Shown here in pieces: positions 24,889 to 33,815 of a stretch of 64,000 nt of DNA. Every line of letters starts with the position of its first letter. The first letter of the stretch is position 1. Below the pieces are notes generated by a model that saw only the letters and a program-made list of their open reading frames with translations, did not search any database and was not told where the DNA came from. The DNA is from Lacrimispora xylanisolvens (GTDB lineage Bacteria; Bacillota; Clostridia; Lachnospirales; Lachnospiraceae): the NCBI RefSeq assembly GCF_002934545.1, contig NZ_PTJA01000015.1, positions 104,080 to 168,079 of the forward strand, read 5' to 3'. A program made the position numbers and the translations under genes.

Positions 24889-24916
24889 GTGGTATTGTCG
24901 GGGATTTCCCTCCCAC
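24889..24916 (-). repeat. Intergenic element upstream of rplK (copy of 24301-24329)
   Basis: A 28-nt near-identical partner of the rplA element, with the same GUGGGAGGGA...CGACAAUACCAC ends and the same position relative to the ribosome site. It is probably a cis-regulatory RNA structure shared by the two genes. Confidence 0.65.
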
Positions 24917-24950
24917 GAGCCTATACAACGGTATAAGCCGCTTTTACTTG

Positions 24951-25466
24951 TTACATCTTCTTTATCTCGCTGAAGTTCAGTTCTACCGGAGTCTCCCGGC
25001 CAAACATCTCAACGTTAATGGTGATGGTTTTCTTACTTTCGTTGATGGACTTGATAGCACCAACAGTATCCTTCCATGCACCGGAAGTTACCACAACGGT
25101 ATCTCCCACTTCAAAGCCAACAATGACTTCTTCATTCTTGAATCCAAGCTTTTGCATCTCATCTTCTGTCAGAGGAACCGGTTTTGATCCAGGACCTACA
25201 AAGCCTGTCACACCACGGGTATTACGTACAACATACCATGTATCATCATTCATGAACATGTGAATCAGTACATAACCGGGGAACATCTTTTTATCGGCCT
25301 TTTTCTCCACGCCATTCTTCAGTTCGATGACGGATTCAAGAGGAACCGATACTTCCAGAATCTGATCCTGCAAGTTTCTGTTTTCGATTGTTTTTTCAAT
25401 GTCAACTTTTACTTTGTTTTCATAACCTGAATAGGTATGGACTACATACCAATTTGCTTCTGACAT
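24951..25466 (-). CDS. nusG: Transcription termination/antitermination protein NusG
   Basis: A 171-residue NusG: an NGN domain (NWYVVHTYSGYENKVKVDIE, PGYVLIHM, GVTGFVGPGSKPVPL) and a C-terminal KOW domain (VGDTVVVTSGAWKDTVGAI). It binds RNA polymerase and couples transcription to translation or Rho/pausing. It sits between secE and rplK in the standard order. Confidence 0.98.
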   Translation of the reverse strand: MSEANWYVVHTYSGYENKVKVDIEKTIENRNLQDQILEVSVPLESVIELKNGVEKKADKKMFPGYVLIHMFMNDDTWYVVRNTRGVTGFVGPGSKPVPLTEDEMQKLGFKNEEVIVGFEVGDTVVVTSGAWKDTVGAIKSINESKKTITINVEMFGRETPVELNFSEIKKM

Positions 25467-25489
25467 AAACTCACCTTAACCCTTACGAA

Positions 25490-25693
25490 TTATAAGATAA
25501 AACTGAGACCAAACTTGATGATCAGATCAAGAATCGCAATAATCAGTCCTAGAGCAACCGCAGATGACGTTACAGCGATTGTTTGTTTCGTTACGGTTTC
25601 TTTGTCAGGCCAAACGATCTTGGAGAATTCAGACTTTATGCCTTTGAAAAAACTTTTTTTCTGAACTCCCTCGTTGTTCACTGTATCTCCCAT
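25490..25693 (-). CDS. secE: Preprotein translocase subunit SecE
   Basis: A 67-residue SecE: a cytoplasmic amphipathic helix (FFKGIKSEFSKIVWPDKETV) and one membrane helix (SAVALGLIIAILDLIIKFGL). It stabilises SecY in the translocon. It lies 19 bp downstream of rpmG and 23 bp upstream of nusG, the conserved rpmG-secE-nusG group. Confidence 0.96.
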   Translation of the reverse strand: MGDTVNNEGVQKKSFFKGIKSEFSKIVWPDKETVTKQTIAVTSSAVALGLIIAILDLIIKFGLSFIL

Positions 25694-25712
25694 AAACTGC
25701 CTCCTAAACTAA

Positions 25713-25862
25713 TTACTTCGTTTCTTTGTGCATTGTATGGCTCTTACAGAATCGGCAATACTTCTTGGTTTCCATTCTGTCCGGATGAGTCTTCTTATCC
25801 TTGGTCATGTTGTAGTTACGCTGTTTACATTCAGTACATGCCAGTGTGATTTTTGTGCGCAC
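25713..25862 (-). CDS. rpmG: 50S ribosomal protein L33
   Basis: A 49-residue L33 with GTG start at 25862 after GTGGAGGTGG. It reads [35 protein letters not shown] and ends HKETK. Two CxxC pairs (TECK region and CRFC) make it a zinc-ribbon form. It is the first gene of the secE-nusG-ribosomal protein operon. Confidence 0.95.
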   Translation of the reverse strand: MRTKITLACTECKQRNYNMTKDKKTHPDRMETKKYCRFCKSHTMHKETK

Positions 25863-25971
25863 GACTTCCACCTCCACTTAAATTATCGTTGTTGTGTTTT
25901 CAGTCCCTTTTTTCTGCTTCAAGAAATTTTGAGCATAAAAAAAAGACCTAAGCTCTTCCATTCGCCCAATT

Positions 25972-26000
25972 ACTATAACATATGGGACTGGATTCGTCAA
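25972..26000 (-). promoter_or_regulatory. Promoter of rpmG-secE-nusG-rplKA operon
   Basis: TTGACG, a 17-bp spacer and TATAGT on the minus strand. Predicted start near 25965, about 100 nt upstream of rpmG. The leader contains a run of eight T residues without a convincing stem. Confidence 0.75.
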
Positions 26001-26045
26001 TCTTTTTTTGTAAAACCTGCTAAATTGTAGGATTCAGACATTATA

Positions 26046-26086
26046 ACACGGGAAACTTAAAAAAGCAAGCCTAAAGTTTCCCGTGT
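26046..26086. terminator. Terminator after rfbD
   Basis: A perfect 13-bp stem, ACACGGGAAACTT with AAGTTTCCCGTGT, 15-base loop. It lies 7 bp past the rfbD stop and is followed by T5 on the plus strand and TTATAAT on the minus strand. Confidence 0.75.
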
Positions 26087-26092
26087 CTGTTT

Positions 26093-26938
26093 TTAATACT
26101 CGATCTCTGTCAGATACCGCCTTAACGCATCCTGCCAGGTGGGCAGCGGCTGAAAACCGTTTTCCATCAGCTTATCCTTGCTGATACGGCTGTTCATGGG
26201 ACGTTTTGCCTTCACCGGGAACTGATCGGAGGTAACCGGCTCAACTGTAACATTCATGCCTGCCTGTTTAAAAATCTCACAGGCAAATTCATACCAGCTG
26301 CAAAGTCCTTCATTGGTCGCATGGTAACGGCCGTATTTTTCTGTTTCAATCATATCCACCAGAAGGCGGGCAAGATCAAAGGTATAAGTAGGAGAACCAA
26401 TCTGGTCTGCTACCACACTCAGTTTATCTCTTGTTTTTCCCAGATTCAGCATGGTCTTTATAAAGTTTTTGCCATTTACTCCAAATACCCAGGCAATCCG
26501 TACGATGAAATACTTTTTAAGATTCTCTTCTACTTCCAGTTCTCCCTCGTACTTGGTCTGTCCGTAGATATTCAACGGCTCTCTTTGATCGTCAGGCTCC
26601 CAGGGGCGGGTTCCCTGACCGTTAAATACGTAATCCGTACTGATATACATCATGCGGATATCCAGTGCTTTACACACCCTGGCAATGTTACCGGTTCCCC
26701 TGGCATTCACAGCTCTGCATAAATCCACGTTGTCCTCTGCTGCATCCACAGCTGTATATGCGGCACAATGAATGACTGCATCAGGAGCAGCTTCCCGGAT
26801 CACCCGGTTTACGCTTTCCTCATCCGTAATATCCATCTCTTCAATGTCCACACCCACTGCCTCATGGCCTCGTTTTTTCAGCTCATTTACTACGTCATAA
26901 CCAAGCTGGCCTTTTACGCCAGTAACTAATACTTTCAT
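26093..26938 (-). CDS. rfbD: dTDP-4-dehydrorhamnose reductase
   Basis: A 281-residue short-chain reductase performing the last step of dTDP-L-rhamnose synthesis with NAD(P)H. The Rossmann motif is VTGVKGQLGYDVV. The active-site region is STDYVFNGQGTRPWEPDD and YGQTKYEGE (catalytic Tyr/Lys), with the end AKRPMNSRISKDKL. It is the last gene of rfbA-rfbB-rfbD. The epimerase rfbC is not in the window and must be elsewhere if the pathway is complete. The product feeds cell-wall rhamnan or other glycans. Confidence 0.96.
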   Translation of the reverse strand: MKVLVTGVKGQLGYDVVNELKKRGHEAVGVDIEEMDITDEESVNRVIREAAPDAVIHCAAYTAVDAAEDNVDLCRAVNARGTGNIARVCKALDIRMMYISTDYVFNGQGTRPWEPDDQREPLNIYGQTKYEGELEVEENLKKYFIVRIAWVFGVNGKNFIKTMLNLGKTRDKLSVVADQIGSPTYTFDLARLLVDMIETEKYGRYHATNEGLCSWYEFACEIFKQAGMNVTVEPVTSDQFPVKAKRPMNSRISKDKLMENGFQPLPTWQDALRRYLTEIEY

Positions 26939-26963
26939 CGCTGCCTCACTTTACCATTGGAAT

Positions 26964-27986
26964 TTATAAACGTTTTCCGTACATATTGTCAAAATAATTC
27001 TGGTATTCTCCGTTTACAATATGTTTCCACCAGTCCTCATGATCCAGATACCACTGAATGGTCTGGCGGATTCCGGTGTCAAAATTGTACTTCGGCTTCC
27101 AGCCAAGCTCTGTTTCCAGCTTCTTCGGGTCAATGGCGTAGCGTCTGTCATGCCCCGGACGGTCTGTTACATATTTGATTAAGCTTTCCGGTTTATCCAG
27201 TTCTCTTAATATAGTTTTTACTACTTCTAAATTAGTGCGCTCGTTGTGTCCGCCTACATTATAGACTTCTCCTACTCTGCCTTCGTGAATGATTAAATCG
27301 ATCGCCTCGCAGTGATCCGATACATGAAGCCAGTCTCTTACATTCTCTCCTGTTCCGTATACTGGAAGATCCTCATCTGCCAGCGCACGGCTGATAATAA
27401 GCGGAATCAGTTTTTCAGGGAAATGATAGGGGCCGTAGTTATTGGAGCATCTGGAAATAGTAACAGGAAGTCCGAAGGTTCTCTGATATGCCAGAACAAA
27501 TAAGTCTGCACTGGCTTTTGAGGAAGAATAAGGACTTGATGTATGGAGCGGAGTTTCTTCTGTAAAGAATAAATCCGGGCGGTCAAGAGGTAAATCACCG
27601 TAAACTTCATCGGTAGAAACCTGATGGTAACGCTGAATGCCATAGGTGCGGCATGCGTCAAGTAATGTGGTTGTCCCCATTACATTAGTTCTTACAAAGC
27701 TTTCAGGATCTGTGATAGAACGGTCTACGTGACTTTCTGCTGCAAAGTTAACCACCATATCTGGTTTTTCTTTTTCAAACAGTTCAAAAATAAAGGCTCT
27801 GTCTGCAATATCACCTTTGATGAAGCGATAATTCGGTTTGTCTTCTACTGGTTTTAAAGTCTCTAAATTACCTGCATAGGTTAAGAGATCCAGATTGATA
27901 ATCTCATAGTCCGGGTATTTATTTACCATATGATGTACGAAGTTTCCGCCGATAAATCCAGCTCCTCCGGTTACAATAATTTTCAT
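26964..27986 (-). CDS. rfbB: dTDP-glucose 4,6-dehydratase
   Basis: A 340-residue SDR-type dehydratase: the NAD motif VTGGAGFIGGNFVHHM, active-site region VSTDEVYGDLP and YSSSKASADLFV (YxxxK), and late RPGHDRRYAIDPKKLETELGW. It converts dTDP-glucose to dTDP-4-keto-6-deoxyglucose. It lies between rfbA (11 bp upstream) and rfbD (25 bp downstream). Confidence 0.97.
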   Translation of the reverse strand: MKIIVTGGAGFIGGNFVHHMVNKYPDYEIINLDLLTYAGNLETLKPVEDKPNYRFIKGDIADRAFIFELFEKEKPDMVVNFAAESHVDRSITDPESFVRTNVMGTTTLLDACRTYGIQRYHQVSTDEVYGDLPLDRPDLFFTEETPLHTSSPYSSSKASADLFVLAYQRTFGLPVTISRCSNNYGPYHFPEKLIPLIISRALADEDLPVYGTGENVRDWLHVSDHCEAIDLIIHEGRVGEVYNVGGHNERTNLEVVKTILRELDKPESLIKYVTDRPGHDRRYAIDPKKLETELGWKPKYNFDTGIRQTIQWYLDHEDWWKHIVNGEYQNYFDNMYGKRL

Positions 27987-27997
27987 GATTTTCTCCT

Positions 27998-28879
27998 TTA
28001 CTTATCGATATATTTTCCTGCAAGCACATCCATCAGATACTGTCCGTACTGATTCTTCTTTAAAGGTTCTATGCTCTTTTCCAGCTGATCCTGTGTGATC
28101 CAGTGGTTTAAATAAGCAATCTCCTCCAGACAGGCAATTTTTCTGTGCTGATGGGTTTCCATGGTACGAACGAAATTAGTGGCATCTACCAAAGACTCAT
28201 GAGTCCCTGTGTCAAGCCAGGTAAAGCCCTGACCCAGAAGTTCCACATCAAGCATTCCCTCTTCTAAGTAAATGCGGTTTAAATCTGTAATCTCCAGTTC
28301 ACCGCGGGCGGAAGGCTTTAAGTTCTTCGCATATTCCACAACTTTATTATCGTAGAAATAAAGTCCTGTCACGCAGTAATTGCTCTTGGGAGCAGATGGC
28401 TTTTCTTCAATGGAAATGGCTTTTCCTTCGGAATCAAATTCCACAATACCAAAACGCTCCGGATCATCCACGTAATAACCGAAAACGGTTGCTCCATCTT
28501 TTTTATTTGCTGCATGAAGAAGTCGTTTGGTAAGACCGTGGCCCGCAAAAATGTTATCTCCAAGAATCATGGCGACGCTGTCGTCTCCAATAAATTCTTC
28601 TCCGATGATAAACGCCTGGGCAAGACCATCGGGAGAAGGCTGCACTGCGTAAGTTAACTGAATTCCAAACTGTGAGCCATTTCCTAACAGCGCCTCAAAC
28701 CGTGGTGTATCATCGGGAGTGGATATAATCAGGATATCCCGGATTCCTGCATTCATTAAAACAGAAAGCGGATAGTAAATCATGGGTTTATCATAGATCG
28801 GCAGTAACTGTTTCGACGTTACCATAGTAAGTGGATACAGCCTGGTGCCGGACCCCCCGGCAAGAATTATTCCCTTCAT
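27998..28879 (-). CDS. rfbA: Glucose-1-phosphate thymidylyltransferase
   Basis: A 293-residue nucleotidyltransferase: [18 protein letters not shown] (nucleotide-binding), [32 protein letters not shown] and [20 protein letters not shown]. It makes dTDP-glucose from glucose-1-phosphate. It is the first gene of the rfb operon. Its promoter carries a MerR-type palindrome in a 19-bp spacer (28912-28942). Confidence 0.97.
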   Translation of the reverse strand: MKGIILAGGSGTRLYPLTMVTSKQLLPIYDKPMIYYPLSVLMNAGIRDILIISTPDDTPRFEALLGNGSQFGIQLTYAVQPSPDGLAQAFIIGEEFIGDDSVAMILGDNIFAGHGLTKRLLHAANKKDGATVFGYYVDDPERFGIVEFDSEGKAISIEEKPSAPKSNYCVTGLYFYDNKVVEYAKNLKPSARGELEITDLNRIYLEEGMLDVELLGQGFTWLDTGTHESLVDATNFVRTMETHQHRKIACLEEIAYLNHWITQDQLEKSIEPLKKNQYGQYLMDVLAGKYIDK

Positions 28880-28911
28880 TCGTTGTTTCCTCCATATTCA
28901 TTCATACAGCT

Positions 28912-28942
28912 ATCATAAAGGGTGACGTAACGTCACGGTCAA
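28912..28942 (-). promoter_or_regulatory. MerR-type promoter upstream of rfbA
   Basis: On the minus strand TTGACC, a 19-bp spacer and TATGAT. The spacer contains the perfect palindrome GTGACGTTACGTCAC (28922-28936). Long spacers with a central palindrome are the hallmark of promoters untwisted by MerR-family activators. The adjacent gene encodes a MerR-family protein, so control of rfbABD by it is plausible. Confidence 0.72.
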
Positions 28943-28964
28943 GTCTTTTTCTATTACTTTTTTC

Positions 28965-30155
28965 TTATTTTCTGCAAATAAATACCCCTGCCTGCTTTGT
29001 AATCGGAATATATCCCTTTTTTCCCATCTTCTTTTCCAGATAGTCCCGGAATTCTTCATATCTGTCGCTAAGAAACTCCTGCTGATTGCCGTGACAGGAT
29101 AATATATATTCCATCAGTGCACCAGCATCCGTCACTTCCAGATGGTCATCGTATATTTCTTTTCTTACAGTTTTAAAATGTTTACCTAAAATCTCTTCTC
29201 CATTCTCCAGTCCGAACACATCATAAAGATTTACCTCAGAAAGTGCGATTCTGGAATCAAACTCCATCACCAGCTGTCTGATCTCCTTCATATGTTCCCT
29301 GCCATAGGTGCTACAATAAAAGATTCCGTCTTTTTTTAAGACGCTGGTAACCTGAGTCAGTGCAGCATCCAGATTGGTTAAATAAAACAGCACGTGATTG
29401 GCAGCGGTAACATCAAAGCTTTCTTCCGGCTTTTTAATCTGCCTGCAGTCCATAACTTCAAATGTTATCTGCCCCTTCACCTGTTTTAAATTTTCCTGAG
29501 CATCACGAACCATACCCTTGGATATATCTGTAAGGCATAGCTTCGCATCGGCGGGAATCCGTTCTTTATTTACCCGCCATAATTCTCCATTTCCGCAGCC
29601 AAGTTCCAGAATGTGCCTGCCATTTAAAGGCTCCATCTGTTTATAAAGCCACTGGAACCAGCCCTCGGGATTGGTGGCATACTTTTTATGGAGACCAATC
29701 CGGATGCTCACATTGGCTGCATCCTTATATTGTTCCACCAGAGTCTTTTCCATATTTGTAATATGGATTAAGTGAAGAATTTTATTCCAGTCTGCAGCCT
29801 GGTGGTCCTCCACCAGTTTTGAGGTTTCTGTTAACGTCTGCTCTACCAGTTTTAAATGTTCAATTCTCTTACGGATCAGACTGAGCTGAAGTTTGATTGA
29901 TTCTCCCACATAGTCATGATCCTTATCATTAATGGTAATGGAGCGGATTTCATCCAGTGAAAATCCAAGATATTTGAGAGAGAGTATCTTTTGCAGTTTA
30001 GCAAAATCCGAATCAGTATAAAGCCGGTATCCGCCTGCACTCATGCATGCCGGCTTTAACAGTCCCTGTTTGTCATAATAACGGATGGTCCGTATAGAGA
30101 CACTGGCCTTCTTTGCAAACTCCCCGGAAGTATAATATCCCTCCATATGATTCAT
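28965..30155 (-). CDS. MerR-family regulator fused to a SAM-dependent methyltransferase
   Basis: A 396-residue two-domain protein. Residues 1-75 are a MerR helix-turn-helix (YYTSGEFAKKASVSIRTIRYYDKQGLL, GGYRLYTDSDFAKL), and a dimerising coiled coil follows to about 125. Residues 175-300 are a class I methyltransferase domain with motif I ILELGCGNGELW, then CLTDISKGMVRDA and VTAANHVLFYLTNLD. The start at 30155 follows GGGGGAG. Where most MerR regulators have a drug- or metal-binding domain, this has a methyltransferase-like domain, so the inducer may be SAM-related or the enzyme may modify a substrate. It is 30 bp downstream of an acetyltransferase gene and just upstream of a MerR-type promoter. 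Confidence 0.9.
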   Translation of the reverse strand: MNHMEGYYTSGEFAKKASVSIRTIRYYDKQGLLKPACMSAGGYRLYTDSDFAKLQKILSLKYLGFSLDEIRSITINDKDHDYVGESIKLQLSLIRKRIEHLKLVEQTLTETSKLVEDHQAADWNKILHLIHITNMEKTLVEQYKDAANVSIRIGLHKKYATNPEGWFQWLYKQMEPLNGRHILELGCGNGELWRVNKERIPADAKLCLTDISKGMVRDAQENLKQVKGQITFEVMDCRQIKKPEESFDVTAANHVLFYLTNLDAALTQVTSVLKKDGIFYCSTYGREHMKEIRQLVMEFDSRIALSEVNLYDVFGLENGEEILGKHFKTVRKEIYDDHLEVTDAGALMEYILSCHGNQQEFLSDRYEEFRDYLEKKMGKKGYIPITKQAGVFICRK

Positions 30156-30185
30156 ATTCTTCTCCCCCTCTCCATTTACCCCATA

Positions 30186-30677
30186 TTACAGAATGATCTG
30201 ATAATTTTCTATATCCAGAATTTTTCCAAACTTTTTCCCTACTTCACGTATTGTCCCGCAATGAACGAAACCAAGCTGTTCGTGAAGTTTCATACTTGCA
30301 TCATTACCTCCTGTAATTACGGACACAACTGTATGAATATCTTCTCTTTCTCTGGCCATATCAAGAATCGCCACCGCCAGCTTTCCGGCAATTCCTCTTC
30401 TGCGGTAATCCTTATCAACGTAGATAGAAAGTTCTACTGTTTCTTTGTATGCTTCTTTTGGGCGATAAGCGGAGAGGCTTGCATAGCCAACTGCTTTCCC
30501 ATCTTCCTCTGCCACAATCAGGGGGTGATTTTTCACATTATGCTCACGAAACCAGACCATACGTTCCTCCATGGTTTTTGGAGTAAAATCAAAGGTTGCA
30601 AAACCATGTTCTGCCTCATAATTATATATATCCAAGAGCTGCTGCATATCTTTTTCTTCTGCGGTCCTGATATTCAT
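30186..30677 (-). CDS. GNAT N-acetyltransferase, phosphinothricin-acetyltransferase type
   Basis: A 163-residue GNAT enzyme: NIRTAEEKDMQQLLDIYNYE, TVELSIYVDKDYRRRGIAGKL (the acetyl-CoA P-loop, RRRGIAG), and GGNDASMKLHEQLGFVHCGTI. The end KFGKILDIENYQIIL resembles Pat/YncA proteins. The start at 30677 sits seven bases after AGGAGG; the ATG two codons earlier is too close to it. It probably shares a transcript with the MerR-methyltransferase gene. Substrate unknown; the family acetylates small amines such as methionine derivatives or phosphinothricin. Confidence 0.85.
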   Translation of the reverse strand: MNIRTAEEKDMQQLLDIYNYEAEHGFATFDFTPKTMEERMVWFREHNVKNHPLIVAEEDGKAVGYASLSAYRPKEAYKETVELSIYVDKDYRRRGIAGKLAVAILDMAREREDIHTVVSVITGGNDASMKLHEQLGFVHCGTIREVGKKFGKILDIENYQIIL

Positions 30678-30730
30678 TCCCATTCCTCCTGAGTTGATCA
30701 GTATTATTTATTTTAGTATCATACATCAAA

Positions 30731-31441
30731 CTACTGCCCTCGTCCAATACAAATTGTCAAAATATACACCTTATTAATTCCCGATTTTTTCAGTACACGG
30801 GTACATGCTTCCACCGTACTTCCAGTGGTATAAATATCATCAATTAAAATCACATTTTTTACACCAGAAACTATTTTTCCCGGCATAAACGCTTCTTCCA
30901 GATTCTTTAAACGTTCTGTAGGATTAAGGGCTTTCTGAGGCATAGTTTTTTTATTTCTTACCAGCATATCAGGAAAAACAGGAATCTGAAGTTTTGCTCC
31001 GATCTTTTGCGCAAGAACTTCTGCCTGATTAAATCCTCTCTCTTTTCTTCTCGAAGGATGAACCGGAACGGGGACCAGACCGCCGGCATCCATACGTCTT
31101 ATAATCTTTTCATAACGCAGGCTTATGGCATCTCCGTAAAAATCCAGATACTCCCGTTTATTTTTATATTTTATTTTCGCCATTGAGGTTTTTGCGTGCT
31201 CGTCATAATTAATCAGAGCCCTGCCATACTCAAAGCTTCTTTTGTGCTTTACACAGTCAAAACAATATTCCATGTCACTGCTGAAAAGCTCCTTACCGCA
31301 CTTTTTGCACACAGGATCTTTTACAAAGGAAAGCACCCGGACACAATCAGGGCAGATGAGCCTGCCTTTTGGCATGACAATTCCGTCACAGACCGGACAT
31401 CTTCTTGGAAATAAGAGGTCGATAAAAAAAGAGGATTGCAT
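30731..31441 (-). CDS. comFC: ComF family phosphoribosyltransferase-like protein
   Basis: About 236 residues. An N-terminal zinc-ribbon (RCPVCDG, ICPDCVRV, CKKCGKEL, YCFDCV) and a C-terminal phosphoribosyltransferase domain with VPVPVHPSRRKERGFNQAEVLA and the PRPP motif NVILIDDIYTTGSTV. ComFC helps natural DNA uptake in transformable Firmicutes; in clostridia its role is less clear. The start at 31441 is chosen because the family N-terminus follows; an upstream AAAGGAG lies about 12 bases away. It is the third gene of mreB-recD2-comFC. Confidence 0.92.
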   Translation of the reverse strand: MQSSFFIDLLFPRRCPVCDGIVMPKGRLICPDCVRVLSFVKDPVCKKCGKELFSSDMEYCFDCVKHKRSFEYGRALINYDEHAKTSMAKIKYKNKREYLDFYGDAISLRYEKIIRRMDAGGLVPVPVHPSRRKERGFNQAEVLAQKIGAKLQIPVFPDMLVRNKKTMPQKALNPTERLKNLEEAFMPGKIVSGVKNVILIDDIYTTGSTVEACTRVLKKSGINKVYILTICIGRGQ

Positions 31442-31507
31442 AAGGACTGATTCTCCTTTTAAGAATGGAAAGACGGGCAGACATGGACCCATGTCTGCCC
31501 ATAGAAT

Positions 31508-33733
31508 TTAAGGCAGCTTATATATTTCGCAGATACGATCTTTCAGGCCGGAATATCTGCGCTGTTCCATTTCATTGTTTACCATATCCTGAAACGTACC
31601 TGGCAGACCAACCAGGCAGACGCAGGTCTTTGCCCGGGTAACCGCTGTATAGATTAAGTTTCTCGTCATCAGCATTCTTGGTCCGGGGAAAACAGGAATT
31701 ACCACTGCCGGATACTCACTTCCCTGGGATTTGTGAATGGTTATGGCATAAGCCAGTTCTAATTCTTCTAACTGCTTATAGCTGTATTCCACCAGCCGTC
31801 CCTCGTCAAATTCCACAGTCACAAGCTCGGCAAAGGAATTCATCTCACGAATAATTCCTATATCTCCGTTATAAATTCCCGTTCCCTTTTCCACCGGAAT
31901 CCCATACTTGTTTCTGACTTCCCATTCCATATTATAGTTGTTCTTAATCTGCATCACTTTATCGCCGGTCCGGTAAATCACGCCTGCCGATTCCCGTTCC
32001 TGCTTTGCCTCGGAAGGGGGATTTAAATATTCCTGAAGAATGGTATTGAGCCGTTCCACTCCCATGGCACCTTTTCTCATAGGTGTCATGATCTGAATGT
32101 CAAAGGGATCTGCCTGTACATAGGAAGGAAGTTTACTTTGTACCAGTGTAATCATGGCATTGATGATGGTATTAGGTTCTTCCCTTTTAATGAATAAAAA
32201 GTCATTACTCTTTTTCCCAAGAGGAACCGTTTCTCCCCGGTTAATCATATGCGCATTCACAACAATATCACTCTGGTTCGCCTGACGAAAAATTTTTGTC
32301 AGCATTACTACATTAAAACTTTGGGATTCAATTAGATCCCGCAGCACATTCCCGGGCCCAACGCTGGGAAGCTGGTCCACATCTCCCACCAGTATCAACC
32401 TGGTTCCGGGGTTTATGGCTTTTAAGAGAGACTGCATCAGATGAATGTCCACCATGGATGTCTCATCGATGATCACAGCATCGGCATCCAAAGGATTCTC
32501 TTCATTCCGTTCAAAATGCATGGATACGGAACGCTCGTCTCCCGGAACACCGGACAGTTCTAACAGCCGGTGTATGGTCCGCGCCTCATAACCAGTTGCT
32601 TCTGTCATGCGCTTTGCTGCCCTGCCCGTAGGAGCCGCCAGCAATATCTCCATCTCCTCGCTTTCAAAAAAACGGATAATGGTATTAATGGTAGTTGTTT
32701 TTCCGGTTCCAGGTCCTCCCGTAATAATCAAAAGACCGCTGTTTACCGCTTCTACTACCGCCATTACCTGCTTTTCATCCAGCTCAATCTGCTCTTTTTC
32801 CTGAATCTTAATAAGCCTGGTTCTGATCTCGTCCTCAGGCATGGTTCCTCTTATATTTAAATCGTGAAGCATCTTAGCCACATTCAGTTCCATATAGTAA
32901 TACTGGGAGGCATAGACAGTCCGCTTTTCGTCCGTCTCTCTGATCACGAGACGTTTGTCCAGCTGCATGTCCATCAGATGCTTTTCTATGGATGCCTGCT
33001 CCACTTTCAGCAGCTCAGAGGCAGAGGAAAGGAGCTCCTCTTCCGGCAGATAAGTATGACCGTTTGAAGTGGCCTGTAAAAGGGTATACAAAACTCCGCA
33101 TTTAATCCGAAAATCCGAGTCTGTAAAAATACCTGCTTTTCTGGCAATCTCATCCGCCATTTTAAATCCCACGCCGGATATGTCATCTGCCATCTGATAA
33201 GGATTCTCCTTCACAATGCTGTAGAGCCTGGGGCCATATTCCTGGTAGATCTTCACTGCAAGATTCATGGAAATGCCATATTCCTGAAGGAACATCATAG
33301 CCTGGCGCATCTCTTTCTTTTGTTCCACCTGATTGGAAATAGACATGGCAAGCTTTTCACTGACACCCTTTACCTCAGAAAGGCGTTCCGGCTCTTCTTC
33401 CATGATCCGGAAGGTATCGGCTTTAAACCGGCGGACAATTCTGGCCGCCAATGCAGCACCCACACCCTTTATCGCTCCGGAACCTAAGTAACGTTCCATG
33501 GCAGCAGTATCCTCAGGAGCTTTGATTTCATAGCTTTCCACAGACATCTGCTCCCCATAAACGGGGTGTTCCGTTAAAATCCCAACCGCTTCAATCCGTT
33601 CCCCTTCACTGATATAATGAAAATTGCCTACCAGCGTATACTCCTCACCATCTTCTGAAAGGCTCAACACCGTATAACCGTTGTCTTCGTTCCTGTATTT
33701 AATTTTTTCTACAAATCCGCAGACTGTCGCCAT
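31508..33733 (-). CDS. recD2: ATP-dependent 5'-3' DNA helicase RecD2
   Basis: A 741-residue RecD2/TraA-like helicase. The N-terminal OB-like region is ATVCGFVEKIKYRNEDNGYTV. Tandem helix-hairpin-helix segments follow (LGSGAIKGVGAALAARIV, VKGVSEKLA). Motor motifs are Walker A ITGGPGTGKTTTI near 345, Walker B ADAVIIDETSMVD, VGDVDQLPSVGPGNVL, and the C-terminal SH3/UvrD parts LAYAITIHKSQGSEYPAVVIP and YTAVTRAKTCVCLVG. The start at 33733 follows GGAGGAAAC. It acts in DNA repair independently of RecBC. It lies 82 bp downstream of the mreB stop and 66 bp upstream of comFC. Confidence 0.96.
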   Translation of the reverse strand: MATVCGFVEKIKYRNEDNGYTVLSLSEDGEEYTLVGNFHYISEGERIEAVGILTEHPVYGEQMSVESYEIKAPEDTAAMERYLGSGAIKGVGAALAARIVRRFKADTFRIMEEEPERLSEVKGVSEKLAMSISNQVEQKKEMRQAMMFLQEYGISMNLAVKIYQEYGPRLYSIVKENPYQMADDISGVGFKMADEIARKAGIFTDSDFRIKCGVLYTLLQATSNGHTYLPEEELLSSASELLKVEQASIEKHLMDMQLDKRLVIRETDEKRTVYASQYYYMELNVAKMLHDLNIRGTMPEDEIRTRLIKIQEKEQIELDEKQVMAVVEAVNSGLLIITGGPGTGKTTTINTIIRFFESEEMEILLAAPTGRAAKRMTEATGYEARTIHRLLELSGVPGDERSVSMHFERNEENPLDADAVIIDETSMVDIHLMQSLLKAINPGTRLILVGDVDQLPSVGPGNVLRDLIESQSFNVVMLTKIFRQANQSDIVVNAHMINRGETVPLGKKSNDFLFIKREEPNTIINAMITLVQSKLPSYVQADPFDIQIMTPMRKGAMGVERLNTILQEYLNPPSEAKQERESAGVIYRTGDKVMQIKNNYNMEWEVRNKYGIPVEKGTGIYNGDIGIIREMNSFAELVTVEFDEGRLVEYSYKQLEELELAYAITIHKSQGSEYPAVVIPVFPGPRMLMTRNLIYTAVTRAKTCVCLVGLPGTFQDMVNNEMEQRRYSGLKDRICEIYKLP

Positions 33734-33815
33734 GTTTCCTCCGTAAATGGTAAGAGACTGCCGCAAAAGGAACCCTGCCGGAATCAATGGATACCGCCAG
33801 GGCTGTTAAGAGCAG

